Source: Segetibacter sp.
GTDB taxonomy: Bacteria; Bacteroidota; Bacteroidia; Chitinophagales; Chitinophagaceae
Length of the DNA: 39,134 nt
Assembly (NCBI GenBank): GCA_025963675.1
Contig: JAOQAJ010000410.1
Coordinates: forward strand, 1 to 39,134
Reading direction: 5' to 3'
The position numbers and the translations under genes are program-made. Under the pieces are notes generated by a model. The model saw only the letters and a list, made by a program, of their open reading frames with translations. It was not told where the DNA came from and made no database searches. Positions 25,429 through 33,284 of this stretch are shown here, one piece after another; the stretch's first letter is position 1; every line of letters starts with the position of its first letter.

Positions 25429-26529
25429 CTATACATTAAATCTAAAGTGCATGATGTCTCCATCTTCTACCAGATAATCTTTTCCCTGAACTGCAAGTTT
25501 TCCGTTATCGCGGCAAGCTGCTTCTGAGCCGTACTTGATAAAGTCTGTATACTTTATAACTTCAGCCCTGATAAATCCTTTTTCAAAATCTGTATGAATT
25601 ACACCTGCTGCCTGCGGCGCAAACATTCCTTTTGTAATTGTCCATGCACGCACTTCCTGTACACCGGCAGTAAAGTAAGTTGCCAGGTTAAGTAGTCGAT
25701 ATGTCGAAGTGATTAATCTTGCCACACCGCTTTCATGTAATCCCATATCTTCTAAAAACAATTGGCGGTCTTCGAAACTTTCCATTACTGCGATCTCGCT
25801 TTCGATAGATGCACTAATTAAAAGTGTTTCTGCTTTCTCGTTTTTTACGGCCTCTCTTACCGCTTCTGAAAATTTGTTTCCGGTAACAACACTTTTTTCA
25901 TCGACGTTACATACATAAATGACTGGTTTCATTGTTAGCAAAAAAAGGTCGGCAAAATGCTTTTCTTTATCTTCAGGACTTACTTCGAAACCGCGCGCAT
26001 TTTTACCCTGCTCCATAAAAGCTTTGAGTTGCTTAAGCAGGTCTAATCCGTGAAGTAATTCCTTGTCCCCTGTTTTTGACAGTTTTTCGTTTTTTGCAAT
26101 TTTCTTCTCGATTCCGTCAAGGTCTTTTAGTTGAAGTTCTGTGTCGATGATCTCTTTGTCTCTTACCGGATTTACGCTTCCATCTACGTGAATGATGTTG
26201 TCATCTTCAAAACAACGGAGCACATGAATGATGGCATCAGTAGCACGGATGTTTCCCAGGAATTGGTTACCCAGACCTTCACCTTTGCTGGCACCTTTCA
26301 CCAATCCTGCAATGTCTACAATCTCAACGGTCGCCGGAACAACGCGTTGCGGGTTGACGATTTTTTCTAAAGCGATCAAACGCTCGTCAGGAACAGTGAT
26401 TACTCCTATGTTTGGTTCGATAGTGCAAAATGGAAAGTTTGCGGCAACTGCTTTCGCATTGCTTAACGCATTAAATAAAGTTGATTTCCCCACATTTGGC
26501 AATCCCACTATACCTGCTTGAAGACCCAT
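25429..26529 (-). CDS. ychF: Redox-regulated ATPase YchF (Obg-family)
   Basis: A 366-residue P-loop protein. It has GLPNVGKSTLFNAL (G1) near 9-22, the switch region FPFCTIEPN, the G3 motif DIAGLVKGASKGEGLGNQFL near 72-91, and CNVDE in the place of the GTPase NKxD motif, which explains the ATP preference of this family. The C-terminal TGS domain includes VRAWTITKGMFAPQAAGVIHTDFEKGFIRAEV. Length and motifs match the highly conserved family, which associates with ribosomes and stress responses. The gene is alone on the minus strand with its own palindromic terminator. Confidence 0.97.
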   Translation of the reverse strand: MGLQAGIVGLPNVGKSTLFNALSNAKAVAANFPFCTIEPNIGVITVPDERLIALEKIVNPQRVVPATVEIVDIAGLVKGASKGEGLGNQFLGNIRATDAIIHVLRCFEDDNIIHVDGSVNPVRDKEIIDTELQLKDLDGIEKKIAKNEKLSKTGDKELLHGLDLLKQLKAFMEQGKNARGFEVSPEDKEKHFADLFLLTMKPVIYVCNVDEKSVVTGNKFSEAVREAVKNEKAETLLISASIESEIAVMESFEDRQLFLEDMGLHESGVARLITSTYRLLNLATYFTAGVQEVRAWTITKGMFAPQAAGVIHTDFEKGFIRAEVIKYTDFIKYGSEAACRDNGKLAVQGKDYLVEDGDIMHFRFNV

Positions 26530-26611
26530 GAGTATTTTTGATTTAGAAATTTAGAGATTTTGGTTACAAGTGGCGGGTTTCTAGTTTTACGTTTTGCGTT
26601 TCACATTTCAC

Positions 26612-26679
26612 CTTACGACTTACGACTTACGACTTACGACTTACGACTTACGACTTACGACTTACGACTTACGACTTAC
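26612..26679. repeat. Heptamer tandem repeat (CTTACGA)x9.7
   Basis: Nine perfect copies of CTTACGA from 26612 to 26674, then a partial CTTAC. The array lies in the divergent intergenic region between ychF (minus) and the SpmA/SpmB gene (plus). It is preceded by a TTTTACGTTTTGCGTTTCAC-like simple sequence. Perfect short units suggest length variation by slippage. Confidence 0.95.
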
Positions 26680-26766
26680 CGCTTTTCGGGCGCAAAAGTA
26701 GGTATTTGAAACTATAACCGTATTATTGTAGCAGTTAAATCATTATCCTCATAATAAATTGAATTA

Positions 26767-28266
26767 ATGGCATTAAGCAGGATTTGGTCGGCTTTTATCA
26801 TCATAGCAGTTTTAGTTGCAGCATCAAAAGCAGTTTTTTTTGGCGACAAACAGATCTTTAGCCAAATGGTTGTTGGTAAAGCAGATGATGCGTATGATAC
26901 GGTCAGGTATGTGATGGTTGGATCTCCCGAAAATGGCGGTATTACTTCAAAAGAAAGTTTTGCTAAATATCTATCAGGTTATGGATACGTTGCAGCCGAC
27001 TCCGCTCACCGGCCTGGCGTAATTATCGCTGATCAGCTAAACCACGATTCGGTTTCTATACTAAAAGGTGCAAATCAGAATATTGCTACCTATACTTATA
27101 CGTCCGTTCAAAGCAGATTGGTAAAAAAGGCTGATGGGATTATAGAAACCTGTAAAAGCGCAGTTAATATAAGTATAGGTCTTATTGGAATTATGGCTTT
27201 GTTTATGGGCTTTATGAGTATTGCAGAGCGCGCAGGAGGTATTCGATTACTTTCAAAAATTATTGGCCCTTTTTTCTCACGACTTTTTCCTGATATTCCC
27301 AAAGGTCATCCTGCAATGGGACATATGATGATGAATTTTTCGGCAAATCTTCTGGGTTTAGATAATGCCGCAACTCCGTTTGGAATAAAAGCGATGGAGA
27401 GTTTGCAGGAAATAAATCCACAAAAAGAAGCAGCTTCAAACGCCCAGATCATGTTTTTGTGTTTACATGCGGCGGGGTTTACTTTGATACCTGTAAGCAT
27501 TATAGCAGTAAGAGCTTCTTTGAAATCTGCTAATCCAACTGATATTTTTGTTCCCTGTATGATAACGACATTTGTAGCCACAATGGCGGCGATGTTTATC
27601 GTAGCGTTTAAGCAAAAAATAAGATTGTGGCAACCAGTTATATTAGCCTGGGTAGGCAGCCTTTCTATAATTCTTGTAATACTGGTTCTTTATCTTACAT
27701 CATTGGATGCGCCCGCTGTACAATCGTTTTCAAATATTTTAAGTAATGGCTTAATCCTGCTCATTTTTCTGCTGATCGTCTTTGGCGCTCTTTATAAGAA
27801 AATAGATGTTTTCGATGCATTTATTGACGGGGCAAAAGGCGGTTTTGAAACTTCGGTTCGTATTATTCCTTATTTGGTAGGGATGCTGGTAGCTATAAGC
27901 CTTTTAAGAACAAGCGGCACTTTCGATGTTATTATCAACGGCATGAAGTCTTTATTTGCTGCCTTAGGAGCCGACACAAGATTCGTTGATGGATTGCCGA
28001 CAGCTTTAATAAGACCATTAAGCGGCGGTGGAGCCCGCGGCATGATGGTAGATACAATGAAGAATTTTGGGGCCGATTCTTTTCCTGCACGCCTTGCCTC
28101 GATTTTGCAAGGATCTTCTGATACTACCTTTTATGTAATTGCTGTTTACTTCGGCGCTGTAGGTATTAAAAATACACGTTATGCTGTCGGGGCAATGTTG
28201 CTTGCTGACCTCGTTGGCATAATAACAGCTATCACTCTTGCCTATCTGTTTTTCGGCGCTGTATAA
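26767..28266 (+). CDS. Fused SpmA-SpmB nucleoside-recognition (Gate) domain membrane protein
   Basis: A 499-residue integral membrane protein. The N-terminal half resembles spore maturation protein A: ISIGLIGIMALFMGFMSIAERAGG, then PKGHPAMGHMMMNFSANLLGLDNAATPFG. The C-terminal half resembles SpmB: FDAFIDGAKGGFETSVRIIPYLVGMLVAI, then PTALIRPLSGGGARGMMVD and GSSDTTFYVIAVYFGAVG. Both halves belong to the Gate-domain family with conserved polar residues in membrane helices. It is a single open frame, as in other Bacteroidota, and such organisms do not sporulate, so the name is historical. A soluble segment near 35-115 precedes the first Gate domain. The transported or sensed ligand is unknown. 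Confidence 0.88.
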   Translation: MALSRIWSAFIIIAVLVAASKAVFFGDKQIFSQMVVGKADDAYDTVRYVMVGSPENGGITSKESFAKYLSGYGYVAADSAHRPGVIIADQLNHDSVSILKGANQNIATYTYTSVQSRLVKKADGIIETCKSAVNISIGLIGIMALFMGFMSIAERAGGIRLLSKIIGPFFSRLFPDIPKGHPAMGHMMMNFSANLLGLDNAATPFGIKAMESLQEINPQKEAASNAQIMFLCLHAAGFTLIPVSIIAVRASLKSANPTDIFVPCMITTFVATMAAMFIVAFKQKIRLWQPVILAWVGSLSIILVILVLYLTSLDAPAVQSFSNILSNGLILLIFLLIVFGALYKKIDVFDAFIDGAKGGFETSVRIIPYLVGMLVAISLLRTSGTFDVIINGMKSLFAALGADTRFVDGLPTALIRPLSGGGARGMMVDTMKNFGADSFPARLASILQGSSDTTFYVIAVYFGAVGIKNTRYAVGAMLLADLVGIITAITLAYLFFGAV

Positions 28267-28314
28267 AGGTGGTTCGGATTGTGTTTGGTGCGAACTGCTG
28301 GAGTAGAAAATCGT

Positions 28315-28375
28315 TTTTTGAACCTAATCCTATAAATCCCGGCAATCTCATAAATCCGGTTCAGACAAAATTGTT
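28315..28375. repeat. Intergenic imperfect repeat with ATCC words
   Basis: TGAACC and GGTTCA bracket a segment with AATCCTATAAATCCCGGCAA and CTCATAAATCC, an ATCC-spaced quasi-repeat. Such segments resemble dispersed intergenic repeats of Bacteroidota in my recollection; only one copy is visible here. Confidence 0.3.
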
Positions 28376-28404
28376 TGTGTGCAAAGCCGACCAAAGGAAA
28401 TACC

Positions 28405-28428
28405 GTACAAGTGAGTGACACAACAATG
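28405..28428 (+). repeat. Interspersed repeat, copy 4
   Basis: GTACAAGTGAGTGACACAAC followed by AATG. It matches the reverse complement of copy 1 over 20 bp, and copies 2 and 3 with two differences over 24 bp. It lies 78 bp upstream of the acyl-CoA dehydrogenase start. Confidence 0.8.
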
Positions 28429-28505
28429 TTAAATGCCGTTACAAAAGTTGGCAACATGATTCCTCTTTTAAAATTCGCTTACCTTGCTAAAAATTGGTCA
28501 TCAAT

Positions 28506-29660
28506 ATGGATTTTCAGTTTACGGAAGAGCAACTGATGATAAAACAGGCGGCAAGAGATTTTGCACAAACAGAATGTCTGCCAGGAGTAATTCAGAGGGA
28601 TGAGCAACAAAAATTTCCGAAAGAGCAGATTACAAAACTTGCCGAGCTCGGGTTCATGGGAATGATGGTGGATCCGAAGTACGGCGGCGCGGGAATGGAT
28701 ACGATCAGCTATGTTTTGGCAATGGAGGAAATTAGTAAAGTAGATGCAAGCGTGAGCGTATGTATGAGCGTAAACAACAGCCTCGTTTGCTGGGGAATTG
28801 AAGCTTTTGGAACCGAAGAGCAAAAACAAAAATACCTGACACCTTTAGCGCAGGGAATAAAAGATGGCGGATTATATATCGGCGCTTTCCTTTTAAGCGA
28901 GCCTGAAGCAGGTAGTGATGCTACGTCTCAACACACGACTGCGGAAGACATGGGCGACCACTATTTAATTAATGGAACTAAGAACTGGATAACCAACGGC
29001 TCAACGGCTTCAGTTTATTTGGTAATGGGACAAACCCACCCAGGCCAAAAAAGCCACGGAATTAATACACTAATTATTGAACGGGATTGGCCGGGCGTAA
29101 CAGTCGGTGGAAAAGAAAATAAATTAGGCATAAGAGGAAGTGACACAACCTCTGTGATGTTTGATAATGTAAAAGTGCCGAAAGAAAACAGGATAGGAGA
29201 GGATGGATTTGGGTTTAAGTTTGCCATGAAGACACTTGCCGGTGGTCGGATAGGTATTGCATCGCAAGCGCTCGGTATTGCAAGCGGAGCATTTGAGCTG
29301 GCAGTAAAGTATGCCAGGGAGCGTAAAGCTTTCGGAACAGAAATTATGCACCACCAGGCAATTCAATTCAAGTTAGCCGACATGGCTACAAAAATTGATG
29401 CGGCGCGATTGCTTTGTTTAAAAGCCGCCTGGCAAAAAGATCAGCAAAAAGATTACGCGGTGAAATCATCGATGGCAAAAGTGTTTAGTAGCGAAACAGC
29501 TATGTGGGCTGCAATCGAGGCAGTACAAATTCATGGTGGCTACGGCTTTGTAAAGGAATATCATGTGGAGCGGTTGATGCGGGATGCAAAAATTACCCAG
29601 ATCTATGAAGGCACCAGTGAAATACAGAGGATAGTGATTAGCCGGGCGCTATTGCAATAA
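28506..29660 (+). CDS. Acyl-CoA dehydrogenase
   Basis: A 384-residue FAD enzyme of beta-oxidation that introduces the alpha-beta double bond and passes electrons to ETF. Motifs are FLLSEPEAGSDATS near 125-140, NGTKNWITNG near 155 (first signature), and the second signature QIHGGYGFVKEYHVERLMRDAKITQIYEGTSEIQ, in which the Glu of YEGT is the usual catalytic base in short- and medium-chain members. The track starts at TTG 28494, but ATG 28506 (MDFQFTEEQLMIKQ) is the standard N-terminus. The substrate chain length is probably short to medium (butyryl-CoA type), by similarity of the catalytic-base position. Confidence 0.95.
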   Translation: MDFQFTEEQLMIKQAARDFAQTECLPGVIQRDEQQKFPKEQITKLAELGFMGMMVDPKYGGAGMDTISYVLAMEEISKVDASVSVCMSVNNSLVCWGIEAFGTEEQKQKYLTPLAQGIKDGGLYIGAFLLSEPEAGSDATSQHTTAEDMGDHYLINGTKNWITNGSTASVYLVMGQTHPGQKSHGINTLIIERDWPGVTVGGKENKLGIRGSDTTSVMFDNVKVPKENRIGEDGFGFKFAMKTLAGGRIGIASQALGIASGAFELAVKYARERKAFGTEIMHHQAIQFKLADMATKIDAARLLCLKAAWQKDQQKDYAVKSSMAKVFSSETAMWAAIEAVQIHGGYGFVKEYHVERLMRDAKITQIYEGTSEIQRIVISRALLQ

Positions 29661-29802
29661 AAACCGGAATATAGAGAATAGTCTTTTTTGTGCTAATTTT
29701 TGCGATTCTTGATATTCAGCTGTCGAATTTTCAATTGTGATTGTTTACCCTTTTGCGTTTGACATAACATTACTTCCTATTTTTACCCCGAAATATAAAA
29801 AC

Positions 29803-30198
29803 ATGTACTTTTTAGACGCTGCAATTAATGAAGTAAATTCTTCGGCTAATTATTTCCCAATTGGTTTACAGTTACTTTTTGCGATTGGATTTGTTGGTTT
29901 GATGATGGGCCTTACCCATTTTTTTGGTCCAAAACGCAGCACTGACGATAAACTTCAAAACTTTGAGAGTGGTATTGAATCTGTTGGAAATGCCCGGCAA
30001 CCAATGGCAGTAAAGTATTTTTTAGTTGCAATCCTGTTTGTATTGTTTGACGTGGAGGTAATTTTCTTTTATCCCTATGCCGTAAACTTTCGTGAGTTAG
30101 GCTGGGCCGGTTTCGGGGCGCTTACAATGTTCGTAGCCTTTTTTCTTGCCGGTTTTTACTATATCATAAAAAAGGGCGCTTTAAAATGGGAAGACTAA
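29803..30198 (+). CDS. nuoA: NADH-quinone oxidoreductase subunit A
   Basis: A 131-residue membrane subunit of complex I with three helices: FPIGLQLLFAIGFVGLMMGLTHFFG, the central AVKYFLVAILFVLFDVEVIFFYPYAV and the last FGALTMFVAFFLAGFYYIIKKGALKWE. The central helix carries the conserved FDVE acidic pair. The cytoplasmic loop has KLQNFESGIE, with the Glu-Ser-Gly motif of the family (the Cys of ECG replaced by Ser). The track begins at GTG 29737, but ATG 29803 (MYFLDAAINEV) is the more usual start. A terminator-like hairpin follows immediately. Confidence 0.93.
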   Translation: MYFLDAAINEVNSSANYFPIGLQLLFAIGFVGLMMGLTHFFGPKRSTDDKLQNFESGIESVGNARQPMAVKYFLVAILFVLFDVEVIFFYPYAVNFRELGWAGFGALTMFVAFFLAGFYYIIKKGALKWED

Positions 30199-30220
30199 AT
30201 ATTTTTAATTAAGAATGTAG

Positions 30221-30252
30221 AAGTAGGAAATTTTCCTGCTTTTTGTTTTTTT
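30221..30252 (+). terminator. Intrinsic terminator-like hairpin after nuoA
   Basis: AAGTAGGAA-ATT-TTCCTGCTT forms a 9-bp stem with one G-U pair, followed by TTTTGTTTTTTT. This would end or attenuate transcription between nuoA and nuoB. Confidence 0.65.
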
Positions 30253-30563
30253 AATAGATTTCCTTCTTTACTATCTTTTTTGGCTGCCAGCTTAGTCTCT
30301 TCGTTCAACATAGTCGTACTTGTCGGTCTACCGGTAGGTCACTCACTTTTACAACAAAACTTTATTCACCTGCCCATAATTCTGCCTTTTTGCATTTTTC
30401 AGAAGGTTTTTTTTATCCATATCAGAATTGTGGCAGGGATTAATAGTAGTTTTTCTTTGCATGTTTTTTGCATCTACTATAAAAAATTATTTCACCCCTT
30501 TTCACGTAGCCGAAAAACAAGTAGAACCGGGTTCGTTTTCCATCGGTCTCTTTGAAACATTTA

Positions 30564-30593
30564 TTTGAATTTGATGTGCTTACAGTACTTTTG
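30564..30593 (+). promoter_or_regulatory. nuoB: Candidate Bacteroidota promoter for nuoB onwards
   Basis: TTTG at 30564-30567 and TACTTTTG at 30586-30593 fit the TTTG / TAnnTTTG consensus with an 18-bp spacer. It lies about 60-100 bp upstream of the possible nuoB starts and downstream of the hairpin after nuoA, so nuoB-G may be transcribed from here. Confidence 0.6.
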
Positions 30594-30693
30594 CACGTCT
30601 ATTACAACTGTCTTTCAGCTATTAAGATTTCGATAAGACAAGTGTTTCTATTTATTGGCTAATTTTGAGCAGGATTTAAAAATCAGACAAATT

Positions 30694-31257
30694 ATGGCTC
30701 GTCCGGTAAGATTTCATACACAGGTTAAAGAGTTGGAAGCTCCCGAAACATACATGGGAGAAGGTTTTGGAGCAACATCGTTAGAAAAGGTTCTTGGCCT
30801 TGCACGAAAAAATTCTATCTGGCCTTTACCTTTTGCTACAAGTTGCTGCGGTATCGAATTTATGGCAACGATGGGTTCTCACTACGATCTATCAAGGTTT
30901 GGAAGCGAAAGATTGGGTTTCTCACCCCGTCAATGCGACCTGCTGATGGTAATGGGAACAATTGCTAAGAAAATGGCTCCAATCGTAAAACAGGTTTATT
31001 TGCAAATGGCAGAGCCACGTTGGGTTATGGCAGTTGGTGCCTGTGCCTGCTCCGGTGGTATCTTCGACTCATACAGTGTTTTGCAGGGGATTGACCAGGT
31101 TGTTCCAGTAGATGTTTACGTACCTGGCTGCCCGCCGAGGCCTGAAGCTATAATTGATGGCGTTCTGCGTATCCAGGATTTGGTACATAACGAAAGTACG
31201 CGCCGCAGAAACGGAGAACAATACAAAGCTTTGATGGAAAGCTACGGTATACAGTAA
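30694..31257 (+). CDS. nuoB: NADH-quinone oxidoreductase subunit B
   Basis: A 187-residue complex I subunit that carries the N2 [4Fe-4S] cluster close to the quinone site. Cluster ligands are visible in PFATSCCGIEFMA (tandem Cys 51-52), GACACSGGIF (Cys 117) and VPGCPPRPEA (Cys 146). The helix SHYDLSRFGSERLGFSPRQCD is also typical. The track begins at TTG 30655 with 13 extra residues; ATG 30694 (MARPVRFHTQ) matches the usual N-terminus, though the longer form cannot be excluded. It is followed 19 bp later by a Uma2-family gene rather than by nuoC. Confidence 0.95.
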   Translation: MARPVRFHTQVKELEAPETYMGEGFGATSLEKVLGLARKNSIWPLPFATSCCGIEFMATMGSHYDLSRFGSERLGFSPRQCDLLMVMGTIAKKMAPIVKQVYLQMAEPRWVMAVGACACSGGIFDSYSVLQGIDQVVPVDVYVPGCPPRPEAIIDGVLRIQDLVHNESTRRRNGEQYKALMESYGIQ

Positions 31258-31276
31258 ATGTTAAATAGCACGTCTT

Positions 31277-31927
31277 TTGGATAACATTTTGGATCCCATA
31301 TTACACTCACCTCGTTTAAAGGAATATCTAAATGAACTTTCTTCTTACATCAGAAATGAAGAAGAAAAGAGAGAAGGTTTTTATGCTACTATAACTGAGC
31401 AGGAAAAAGCGGAATTTATAAATGGGGAAGTTATATTTCATTCACCCGTGATCAGAAAACATAACCAGATTACAGGCAAGCTTTTTACATTATTGAATGT
31501 CTTTGTATCAGCTAAAGATTTAGGATTTGTTGGTTTTGAAAAAATATTAATCAAGCTTAGCCGGAATGATTTTGAACCCGACGTTTGTTTTTTTCGAAAA
31601 GAAGTGGCTGATACTTTCTCCGACAAAACAATGTTTTTTCCGGCGCCGGATTTCATAGCGGAAATCCTTTCAAAATCAACCCAGGCGATCGACCGCGGAG
31701 TGAAGTTTGAAGATTATGCTTTTCACGGGGTGAAGGAATATTGGATAATAGATGCCGACAATGAAACAGTAGAACAGTATTTACTTAATGATGAAAAGAG
31801 ATATGAGCTTTTTGTCAAGTTAAACGAAGGCACGGTGTACTGTAAAACCGTTTCTGTTTTTAATATACCTGTACGTGCTTTGTTTGACGAAACGATATAT
31901 AACGATACATTAAAGCAAATGATATAA
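31277..31927 (+). CDS. Uma2 family putative restriction-endonuclease-like protein (first copy)
   Basis: A 216-residue protein with the Uma2/DUF820 PD-(D/E)XK-like core: KAEFINGEVIFHSPV, NDFEPDVCFFRKEV (the metal-binding Asp), APDFIAEILSKST (the Glu), RGVKFEDYAFHGVKEYWIID and a C-terminal strand. The family is abundant in cyanobacteria and Bacteroidota and its biological role is poorly known. TTG 31277 is supported by alignment with the second copy, which starts MDNVLKDILDSP at an ATG. It is wedged between nuoB and nuoC on the same strand, touching nuoC directly (stop at 31927, nuoC ATG at 31928). The copies are roughly half identical by eye. Confidence 0.87.
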   Translation: MDNILDPILHSPRLKEYLNELSSYIRNEEEKREGFYATITEQEKAEFINGEVIFHSPVIRKHNQITGKLFTLLNVFVSAKDLGFVGFEKILIKLSRNDFEPDVCFFRKEVADTFSDKTMFFPAPDFIAEILSKSTQAIDRGVKFEDYAFHGVKEYWIIDADNETVEQYLLNDEKRYELFVKLNEGTVYCKTVSVFNIPVRALFDETIYNDTLKQMI

Positions 31928-32515
31928 ATGCCCCTGACTAACCCTGATATAATACAAAGATTAGTTGACAAGTTTGGAGAAGCGCTGACAGAGTTTGATG
32001 AACCTTACGGAATGTTGACATTTGCAGCTCCAAGGGAAATGAACCTTAAAGTGATGCGGTTTTTATACGACGAACCAGAACTGGGATTTCAATTTTTGAC
32101 AGATTTATGTGCTGTTCATTATCCCGAGCGTCCGGGTGAAGAATTAGCTGTTGTATACCATTTGCATAATCTTGTTGAGAACGTTCGCCTAAGATTTAAA
32201 GTTTATCTTCCCATAGAACAACCTGACGCGTTTAGTGCAACCAGCATGTTCGAATCCGCAAATTGGATGGAGCGTGAAACCTATGATTTCTTTGGGGTTA
32301 ACTTTATCGGACATCCAAATTTAAAAAGGATTTTGAACGTTGAGGAAATGGATTATTTTCCAATGAGAAAGGAATTTCCTTTGGAAGACCAAAGTAGAAT
32401 TGATAAGGATGACGAAATGTTTGGGCGCGGCGGAACAACTGATTTTGGAAATCGCGAGGTGAATGAAGAGCCAAGGACGATCAGCGAGGCTGATAAGGAC
32501 AAAACCTGGATTTAG
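31928..32515 (+). CDS. nuoC: NADH-quinone oxidoreductase subunit C
   Basis: A 195-residue peripheral-arm subunit (30-kDa family) that supports electron transfer near the quinone site. The signature is WMERETYDFFGVNFIGHPNL followed by KRILNVEEMDYFPMRKEFPLED, matching the ERE-X2-D-X2-G...H-X2-L-X-RIL pattern. It is not fused to NuoD, unlike in E. coli. The ATG is the first base after the stop of the Uma2 gene, and a second Uma2 gene starts 6 bp after its own stop. The C-terminal tail EEPRTISEADKDKTWI is usual for Bacteroidota. Confidence 0.95.
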   Translation: MPLTNPDIIQRLVDKFGEALTEFDEPYGMLTFAAPREMNLKVMRFLYDEPELGFQFLTDLCAVHYPERPGEELAVVYHLHNLVENVRLRFKVYLPIEQPDAFSATSMFESANWMERETYDFFGVNFIGHPNLKRILNVEEMDYFPMRKEFPLEDQSRIDKDDEMFGRGGTTDFGNREVNEEPRTISEADKDKTWI

Positions 32516-32521
32516 AAAAAT

Positions 32522-33166
32522 ATGGATAATGTTTTGAAAGACATATTAGACTCGCCAAAACTTCCTGATTATGTTGAGGAACTAAAAGAGTATTTATTGC
32601 AGGAAGAGGCGAAGCGAAATACTTTCTATGACAGTGTGAGAGATGACGAAAAGGCGGAGTTTATAAATGGTGAAGTAGTTTATCATTCTCCTGCTAAGGA
32701 AAAACACTTAGCAGTGATTGAAAACCTGGGAAACATACTTTCGCGGTTTGTTCGAAAAAGTAAAGCAGGTTTAATAAGAAGAGAGAAAGCTTTGGTAAAG
32801 CTTCGCCGCAATGATTTTGAACCTGATATTTGCTTTTTTAGAAAAGAAATATCAAACGCTTTTGATTCGAATACTATGTTTTTTCCTGTCCCTGATTTTG
32901 TGGTTGAAGTATTAAGTTCAAGTACAGAAAAAATGGACAGAGGAGTGAAGTTTGTTGATTACGCTTTAAACGGTGTAAAAGAATATTGGTTAGTTGATGC
33001 GGATAAAAAAGTTGTTGAACAATACGTTTTAGAAAATGAAAGCTTTGTGTTGGCTGAAAAGGTGCAGCACGCAACGGTGCGATGCAAAGTTTTAGAAGGT
33101 CTTGAAATTCCGTTGGAAGCTATTTTTAATGAAGAAGCGAACGAATTGTTTTTGAGAGAAATATAA
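32522..33166 (+). CDS. Uma2 family putative restriction-endonuclease-like protein (second copy)
   Basis: A 214-residue paralogue of the gene at 31277. It shares KAEFINGEVVYHSPA, RRNDFEPDICFFRKEI, FFPVPDFVVEVLSSST and RGVKFVDYALNGVKEYWLVD. The catalytic-type Asp (PDIC) and Glu (VEVLS) are kept. It lies between nuoC and nuoD, 6 bp after the nuoC stop, on the same strand. Both copies have intact reading frames, so neither looks recently decayed. A local duplication across nuoC or two separate insertions are both possible. Confidence 0.87.
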   Translation: MDNVLKDILDSPKLPDYVEELKEYLLQEEAKRNTFYDSVRDDEKAEFINGEVVYHSPAKEKHLAVIENLGNILSRFVRKSKAGLIRREKALVKLRRNDFEPDICFFRKEISNAFDSNTMFFPVPDFVVEVLSSSTEKMDRGVKFVDYALNGVKEYWLVDADKKVVEQYVLENESFVLAEKVQHATVRCKVLEGLEIPLEAIFNEEANELFLREI

Positions 33167-33223
33167 TTTTGAATTGTAATGAAGATTGCTTTTGAAACGG
33201 ACGTTGCATAAAGCATTGAAAGC

Positions 33224-33245
33224 ACAAGAGTGCGACGCAACGATG
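33224..33245 (+). repeat. Interspersed repeat, copy 7 (GACGCAAC subtype)
   Basis: ACAAGAGTGCGACGCAACGA followed by TG, in the 118-bp gap between the second Uma2 gene and nuoD. Its first 18 bp (ACAAGAGTGCGACGCAAC) are the exact reverse complement of part of copy 8, about 4.2 kb away. Confidence 0.8.
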
Positions 33246-33284
33246 ATGAAAAGAGTATCAAAAGCTGACTACAAAAAATAATAA

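Larger units (their letters stand above)
30199..30654. other. 456-bp nuoA-nuoB spacer
   Basis: Adjacent complex I genes usually abut, so this gap is unusual. It holds a terminator-like hairpin (30221), a degenerate copy of the repeat (TCACTCACTTTTAC at 30339), the palindrome CTACCGGTAG near 30329 and a promoter-like sequence near 30564-30593. The 91-residue plus-strand ORF at 30280 has low-complexity hydrophobic composition and no recognisable family, so it is not called. Confidence 0.6.

Noticed and set aside
26612-26679. CRISPR array at the heptamer repeats
   Set aside because: Units are 7 bp and directly adjacent with no spacers, so it is a simple tandem repeat.
30280-30555. 91-residue plus-strand ORF between nuoA and nuoB
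   Set aside because: Low-complexity, Phe- and Ile-rich, no ribosome-binding context, and it overlaps a repeat-like segment and palindrome; more likely chance in AT-rich DNA.
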